Assembly: GCA_023078685.1 (NCBI GenBank) | Contig: JALGAS010000004.1 | Span: 558,001 to 622,000, forward strand | DNA length: 64,000 nucleotides | Source of the DNA: Neopestalotiopsis rosae | Lineage: Eukaryota > Ascomycota > Sordariomycetes > Amphisphaeriales > Sporocadaceae | Direction: 5' to 3' | In this document: piece by piece, positions 59,711 to 64,000 of the stretch | How the letters are laid out: the number at the start of each line of letters is the position of its first letter | Numbering within the stretch: the stretch's first letter is position 1 | Program-made: the position numbers and the translations under genes | The notes under the pieces: model-generated | What the model saw: only the letters and a program-made list of their open reading frames with translations | Databases searched by the model: none | Told to the model about the DNA's origin: nothing

Positions 59711-61489
59711 CTATTGACCTCGCGGAGTGACCACGACGTCAAATCCATGCATCAGATAAAAGCCGGCATTTATGATATCTGCAGGATGTACAGGGTCCAC
59801 AACAGCGAATTCGTACCGACTCAAGAGCTGGCATAGCATCAGCGATCAAATTTCGCAACTTTCTGGTATGGGAACCTACCTCGGACAAAGTCTTGTTCAT
59901 CTCCATAAACACCAATGGTCTGCCCAAGCACTGGTACCTGCCATATCCAAATTGAACGTCGAGGTTTTCGGTCATGGCGCTCAGTCTCGCATCCGGCTGG
60001 TCCAACCACCTCTCGGGCCGGAACTGATCGGCGTCCTCGCCCCAGAACTGCCTGTTCCGCAGGGCGCCCCACGCGTCTACGCCGACTTGCGTACCGGCGG
60101 GTAGTCTATAGCCGGCGACCGTATCTCCCCCGGCTGGCACCTCTTTGAAGACGAGTGGCACGTTGCCGGGATATATGCGCAGACCTTCTCGGACAACGGC
60201 CTGTAGATACGGCAGCTGCTTGGCTTGTGACATTTGAATCGGCATGTCAGGGCTTGTGATGCCGTCGGCTTTCGCCTTGTCCAGTTCTGCCAACAACTTT
60301 CTGTAGACTCTTGGATTCGAAGTCAAGTACAGAATAGTCATGCGAATCGCCGTCGCAACAGAATCAGTGCCAGCGACACTTTACAGTTGGTCAGTGTCTA
60401 ACGTTTCCGGGGTGGTATTTACCAAGAACGTCACTCACACAGATACCAAAGATTGGTTCACGGCTTGTTCTTTAGTAACGCCCATCTTCATGAACAGGCC
60501 TACCAGGTCCTTGCGACCGTCGGGGCCTGCTGCATAACGAGCACCAATAATCTCTTCGCTATGTCTGTTTTTCTTGTTTTAGCATCTAGCTGGCAATCAA
60601 CAGAGCTCCCACGACGCATGTACTCACCGAATGAAACGACCCAGACCAACAGGGTCAGTCAATTTAGGAAGCGCTTCACTAAATGGCCATAATTGCGTGA
60701 TCCGCGCCAGACTCGGCAGAACGGCTAAGACGGATGCGATGGTGAAGAACTCATCATTCCACTTTATGAAACCATAAGCGTCGTTGCCCTCGTCCAGGAA
60801 CCCGAAGTCTTTGCCGAACGTGACATCACCCACGAGATCCAACGCGAACAGGTGCGTGATGGTGGCAATGTCCATCGTCTGAGCTGGAGTCGTCTTCTCC
60901 TCGTCAGAAGAGCTTGCACCAACGCGCGCAACGAACTTCCTCTCAATTAGATCCACTAGACGGCCAAGTTGACGGTCGACGGCTTGCTCCACGTCGGCAG
61001 AACCGCGGTACCCCGGTGCAATCTTATTCCTGAACGCAGTGTGGCTGGGCTCATGGACCGTGGAAAAGGAGTGGTCTTGGCCCTTGATGAAGCGAAATGG
61101 ACGATACCAACCTCCTTTCTTGTAAGGTGACTTGACTGCGGATATCCTCTGGACCGTCTTGACATCACTGGTGATGACGGAATTTGGTCCGACTCTGATC
61201 AAAGGGCCTTATGGTGACGTTTAGCCTTGTTGGGGAAAGGAAAGACATATTGATACTCACCATATCTTTTTGTCCAGCTCCAAATCTCAGAATGCGGGCT
61301 GCCGTCCAGATGCGTTTTGAGCAACCCAAGCGAGGAGACAGATTGGAAGAGCGGTCCTGGAATATGGCTCAGACGCACATAGGAACGAATGCTAGCAAGA
61401 ACGTAGACGAAGATGCATATACCAAGCAAAACTTTCCAATCGGTTAGGAGCTCAGCAATCAAGCTTGATGAGTGTTCTTCGAATGCCAT
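59711..61489 (-). CDS. Cytochrome P450 monooxygenase (microsomal, fungal)
   Basis: Exons are 61489-61261, 61207-60628, 60558-60439, 60378-59880 and 59827-59711 (514 aa). An N-terminal membrane anchor (VLLGICIFVYVLASI) and the hinge HIPGPLF come first. The I-helix oxygen motif is VAGTDSVAT, the ExxR motif VVREGLRIYP, the PERF-like motif FRPERWLD and the heme loop FGYGRYQCLGRP (Cys460). The N-terminal half (KRYGPLIRVGPNSVITSD...SPYKKGGWYRPFRF) resembles pisatin-demethylase and related P450s that act on phenolics or polyketides. The last intron joins KTLSE to LLSRYEFAVVDP, giving the normal family C-terminus. It could tailor the nearby polyketide, but three unrelated genes and about 12 kb lie between, so that link is weak. 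Confidence 0.9.
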
Positions 61490-62471
61490 GTTGTTAGCAT
61501 ATGCAAATGGGCGACTACTGCGGTAACCTTAGGTGCGCTGATACATGGAATGGTTTGAGGAGATTCTGGTGCTGTCGGCTCGCAGATTGAAACCCACAAA
61601 AGCATAGAAATACGTCTTCGACTATGTGTAGGGCCGAGTACGACTCCAATTGATGCGATGCAACAGAAAAACTGACTATGCCGTACATGGCCCGACTGAC
61701 CGGGTTGTCTGCATGTCTATACAAGGTATACACGAGTGGCACATCCTCAATTCCCTATATTCTAATAAGGAATAATATCTGCCGAAACGACATTGATTGC
61801 TGTCGGGAACCATGATCCGTCTCTGCAGAACGAGTGACCTCTCAGATTCACGGAACTTGCAGAGTGGTTGCACGGGGATCGATAAACTCTTGTGCAGATT
61901 TAGCTTCCTTGCCAATAAGGCTGATGAACAATAGGCAACCAACCGACTACCTAGGTAGTCTTGACGGAACTACCCACACATGATATTATGTTGGAGACTA
62001 TTCGTGGACATGCCCCATGTGGACTTTGCGGAAAGCAAGCAATTGAGGATCGCTGCTCCCGAAATCAAAAGGCTAGCTGTGCAAATGGTACCATAGGTGC
62101 AGACGGTTTGTGGGACTTTGTCCTCCATCATGTCATTCGTTTTTCCGCTGGATATCCACTTTTTGAGATGCAGGTGAAATATTACAGATGCGCTTACAAT
62201 CACTATTCATTTGCCCAAAGTCTCGACGGTTTCCCATTCTTTTGCCCGTGAATCTACCTCAAGTCTACTCCTATCTGGGTTGGAGTCTCGTCTACACTGC
62301 TCGACTTGTATTTCTCTTGCCAGCTCTGCCTCAACAACCCTGCCGCCTCCACAGTGAAAGAAGCATAGCCCAAGCAATCCGGAAATATTCAAACTAATCG
62401 ACCATGCCGTTTTATTAATACTATGAATACATTGAGGGGGTTCCAGATATGCCATAGTTCATACACTCCAA
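61490..62471. other. Intergenic between P450 and TPR genes
   Basis: About 1 kb with no supported gene. It includes the P450 promoter and a short TACCTAGGTAG palindrome near 61950, a recurrent motif in such genomes. Confidence 0.5.
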
Positions 62472-64000
62472 TTACCCTGGGGGAGAGAAGATCTCTTTGC
62501 TGGCAACCGTGTCTGGATGCTCCGCGCCTAACACCTTGGTACGGAGCTCTAATACCTGCTGGCGTAGTTCTTCAGCTTCGGGAAAGCGTCCTTGGGAGGC
62601 CAACGTTGCCGCAACGGCAAACATGCTAGTAAGGGTTTCTGGATGCTCTGGGCCGACCACTTTGATGCTAAGCTCGAGCTGCTCTCGGTGCATAGCTTCG
62701 GCCCTAGAATGATTCCCTTGAGAGGCGACTGCTAACGCGACGGCATACATACTATTAACCGTTTCCGGATGCTCTGGGCCGATTATTTTAGTACGAAGCT
62801 CAAGCGCCTTTCGGTGCATAGCTTCGGCCCTAGAATGATTCCCTTGAGATGCGACTGCTTTTGCGACGGCATATATGCTACCAAGTGTTGATGGATGCTT
62901 GGGGCCGAGCACTTTGGTATAGAGCTTGAGCGCCTCTTGTTGCATAGCCTCCGCGTGGGAATAGTGACCTTGAGATGCGACTGCTTTTGCGACGGCATAC
63001 ATACTATCAAGTGTGCATGGATGCTCTGGGCCGAGCGCTTTCGTTCTGAGCTCAAGCGCCTCTCGGTGCATAGCTTCCGCGTCGGAATAGTGGCCTTGGA
63101 ATGCAACCGCTTTTGCGATGGAATTTATACTACCAAGTGTGGATGGATGCTTTGGGCCTAGCACTTTAGCACGAAGCTCAAGCGCCTCTCGGTGCATAGC
63201 CTCTGCATCGGAATAGTGGCCTTGGGAGTTAAGCGTTGCCGCAAGTTCACTCAAGCTGACAAGTGTGTCCGGATGCTCAGCACCTAATACCTGAGTACGG
63301 AGCTCTAATGCCCGTCGACTTATTACCTCTGCGTCGGAATAGTGGCCTTGACAGCTAAGCGTTGTCGCGAGTTTATCCATGCTGAAAAATGTATGCGGAT
63401 GCTCAGCGCCTAATACCTTAGTACGAAGCTCTAATACCCGCCGATGCATTGCCTCAGCGTTGCGATAGTGGCCTTGGGAAAGGAGCGTGTTACCGAGCGA
63501 ACACATACTTGTAAGTGTATCTGGATGCTCCGCGCCATATATCTTAAGGAGAAACTCAATTTGTTGTCGATACATTGCCTCGGCTTCGGAGTAATGGCCT
63601 TGATGGTCGAGCACTCGCGCAAGATTGTACATGCTGAGGAGTGTGTCCGGATGATCTAATCCGAGCAGCATCTTCCCATTTTCGAAGCATTCTTGGAATA
63701 TTTTCTTGGCCCTACTATGTAGCCCTTGCGCAATAATGACTTGGCCAAGCTTGGTCATTGCTAGCAGGGTCATTTTGTGTGACTTGCCGTAAAGTGTTTG
63801 GCAACGGCCTGCCAACGCCTTGAAGATTTCTTCTGCAGAACGATATCTCCCTTGATCGTAAAGAACGTCGCCTAGCTTAAATTCGATGTCTAGGGCATCA
63901 GATCTCTCGGAATCCGACCGTTCGCTGCAGCGGGAAAGCTGAAGGCGAAGCTGGGCCTCTTCCTCTGACTTGTATGAATGTGTTGGTGTGTCGTCATCTG
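62472..64000 (-). CDS. Tetratricopeptide-repeat protein, N-terminus cut by window end
   Basis: The frame is open from 64000 down to the stop at 62472 (at least 508 aa), so the gene starts outside the window. From about 63830 on it consists of roughly ten 42-residue TPR units of the kinesin-light-chain type, each with the pattern GHYSDAEAMHREALEL-x-KVLGxxHPxTL. Neighbouring units are nearly identical at DNA level. The upstream part (DALDIEFKLGDVLYDQGRYRSAEEIF) is one more diverged unit. In filamentous fungi such arrays usually form the C-terminal sensor of NLR-like (NB-ARC or NACHT) or phosphorylase/hydrolase fusion proteins of the innate-immunity type. The expected N-terminal domains are not visible here, so this is inference. 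The short tail ASKEIFSPPG may reflect an unseen 3' intron. Confidence 0.85.
   Translation of the reverse strand, partial: DDDTPTHSYKSEEEAQLRLQLSRCSERSDSERSDALDIEFKLGDVLYDQGRYRSAEEIFKALAGRCQTLYGKSHKMTLLAMTKLGQVIIAQGLHSRAKKIFQECFENGKMLLGLDHPDTLLSMYNLARVLDHQGHYSEAEAMYRQQIEFLLKIYGAEHPDTLTSMCSLGNTLLSQGHYRNAEAMHRRVLELRTKVLGAEHPHTFFSMDKLATTLSCQGHYSDAEVISRRALELRTQVLGAEHPDTLVSLSELAATLNSQGHYSDAEAMHREALELRAKVLGPKHPSTLGSINSIAKAVAFQGHYSDAEAMHREALELRTKALGPEHPCTLDSMYAVAKAVASQGHYSHAEAMQQEALKLYTKVLGPKHPSTLGSIYAVAKAVASQGNHSRAEAMHRKALELRTKIIGPEHPETVNSMYAVALAVASQGNHSRAEAMHREQLELSIKVVGPEHPETLTSMFAVAATLASQGRFPEAEELRQQVLELRTKVLGAEHPDTVASKEIFSPPG
62690..63490. repeat. 126-bp tandem repeats coding for TPR units
   Basis: Units of 126 bp repeat head to tail. 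Each contains blocks such as GCATAGCTTC, GAATAGTGGCCTTG and GGATGCTCTGGGCCGA. The two units around 62700-62870 and the three around 62940-63240 are closest to each other, which points to recent duplication or gene conversion. Confidence 0.8.

Noticed and set aside
62690..63490. Regular repeats that might suggest a CRISPR-like array or satellite
   Set aside because: The 126-bp period equals 42 codons and encodes TPR units in one open frame, so the repeats are coding.
1..64000. Search for tRNA genes by their T-arm sequence (GGTTCRANNCC)
   Set aside because: No candidate had matching acceptor and anticodon arms by eye; a covariance-model scan would be needed for certainty.

Overview
The window is nuclear DNA of a filamentous ascomycete (Pezizomycotina; probably a Sordariomycete, though that class assignment is a guess). 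The reasons are protein-coding genes with many short introns (about 45-100 nt, GT-AG, with CTNAC-like branch sites), a Zn2Cys6/fungal_trans regulator, an iterative highly reducing polyketide synthase (HR-PKS), a GH71 glucanase and a fungal P450. Exon coordinates were worked out by hand from frame, splice signals and family motifs. No tRNA, rRNA, CRISPR array or intact transposon was recognised.

Layout. (1) 1-9 kb is housekeeping-like: a long gene-poor stretch, a seven-knuckle CCHC protein (Gis2/Byr3 type), an acidic nuclear-looking protein, and a tiny Tom6-like protein with a 7-nt last exon. (2) 10.9-14.4 kb holds a secreted type-B carboxylesterase tail-to-tail with a probably GPI-anchored GH5 glucanase. 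(3) 15.2-33.7 kb is a nine-gene block that reads as a catabolic cluster: an MFS sugar/quinate-type porter, an ACMSD-type decarboxylase, a Zn2Cys6 regulator, a gentisate-dioxygenase-type bicupin, an FAD aromatic hydroxylase, a RidA protein of the 2-aminomuconate deaminase type, a formamidase-like alpha/beta hydrolase, an ALDH of the 2-aminomuconic semialdehyde dehydrogenase (ALDH8A1) type, and a DUF1338/HglS 2-oxoadipate dioxygenase/decarboxylase. (4) 35.7-37.4 kb holds an Ecm33-like membrane protein. (5) 38.0-50.5 kb is a polyketide locus: an alpha/beta hydrolase, a 2452-aa HR-PKS (KS-AT-DH-CMeT-ER-KR-ACP) and an MFS exporter. (6) 53.1-61.5 kb holds a large modular GH71 protein with an apparent one-base frameshift, an unrecognised 785-795-aa protein and a P450. 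(7) At the right edge is a TPR-array protein cut by the window end.

How the genes fit together. In region 3, three enzymes (decarboxylase, semialdehyde dehydrogenase, deaminase) match successive steps of the known 3-hydroxyanthranilate -> ACMS -> 2-aminomuconate semialdehyde -> 2-aminomuconate -> oxo acid route. Hydroxylation and ring opening could come from the FAD hydroxylase and the bicupin. DUF1338 would turn 2-oxoadipate into 2-hydroxyglutarate and so lead into the TCA cycle. The unusual points are the gentisate-type ring-cleavage enzyme where a small HAAO would be expected, and the DUF1338 exit. This is my main candidate for an undescribed system. In region 5 the PKS lacks a release domain, so the neighbouring hydrolase is a natural candidate for product release or tailoring; the P450 12 kb beyond may or may not belong.
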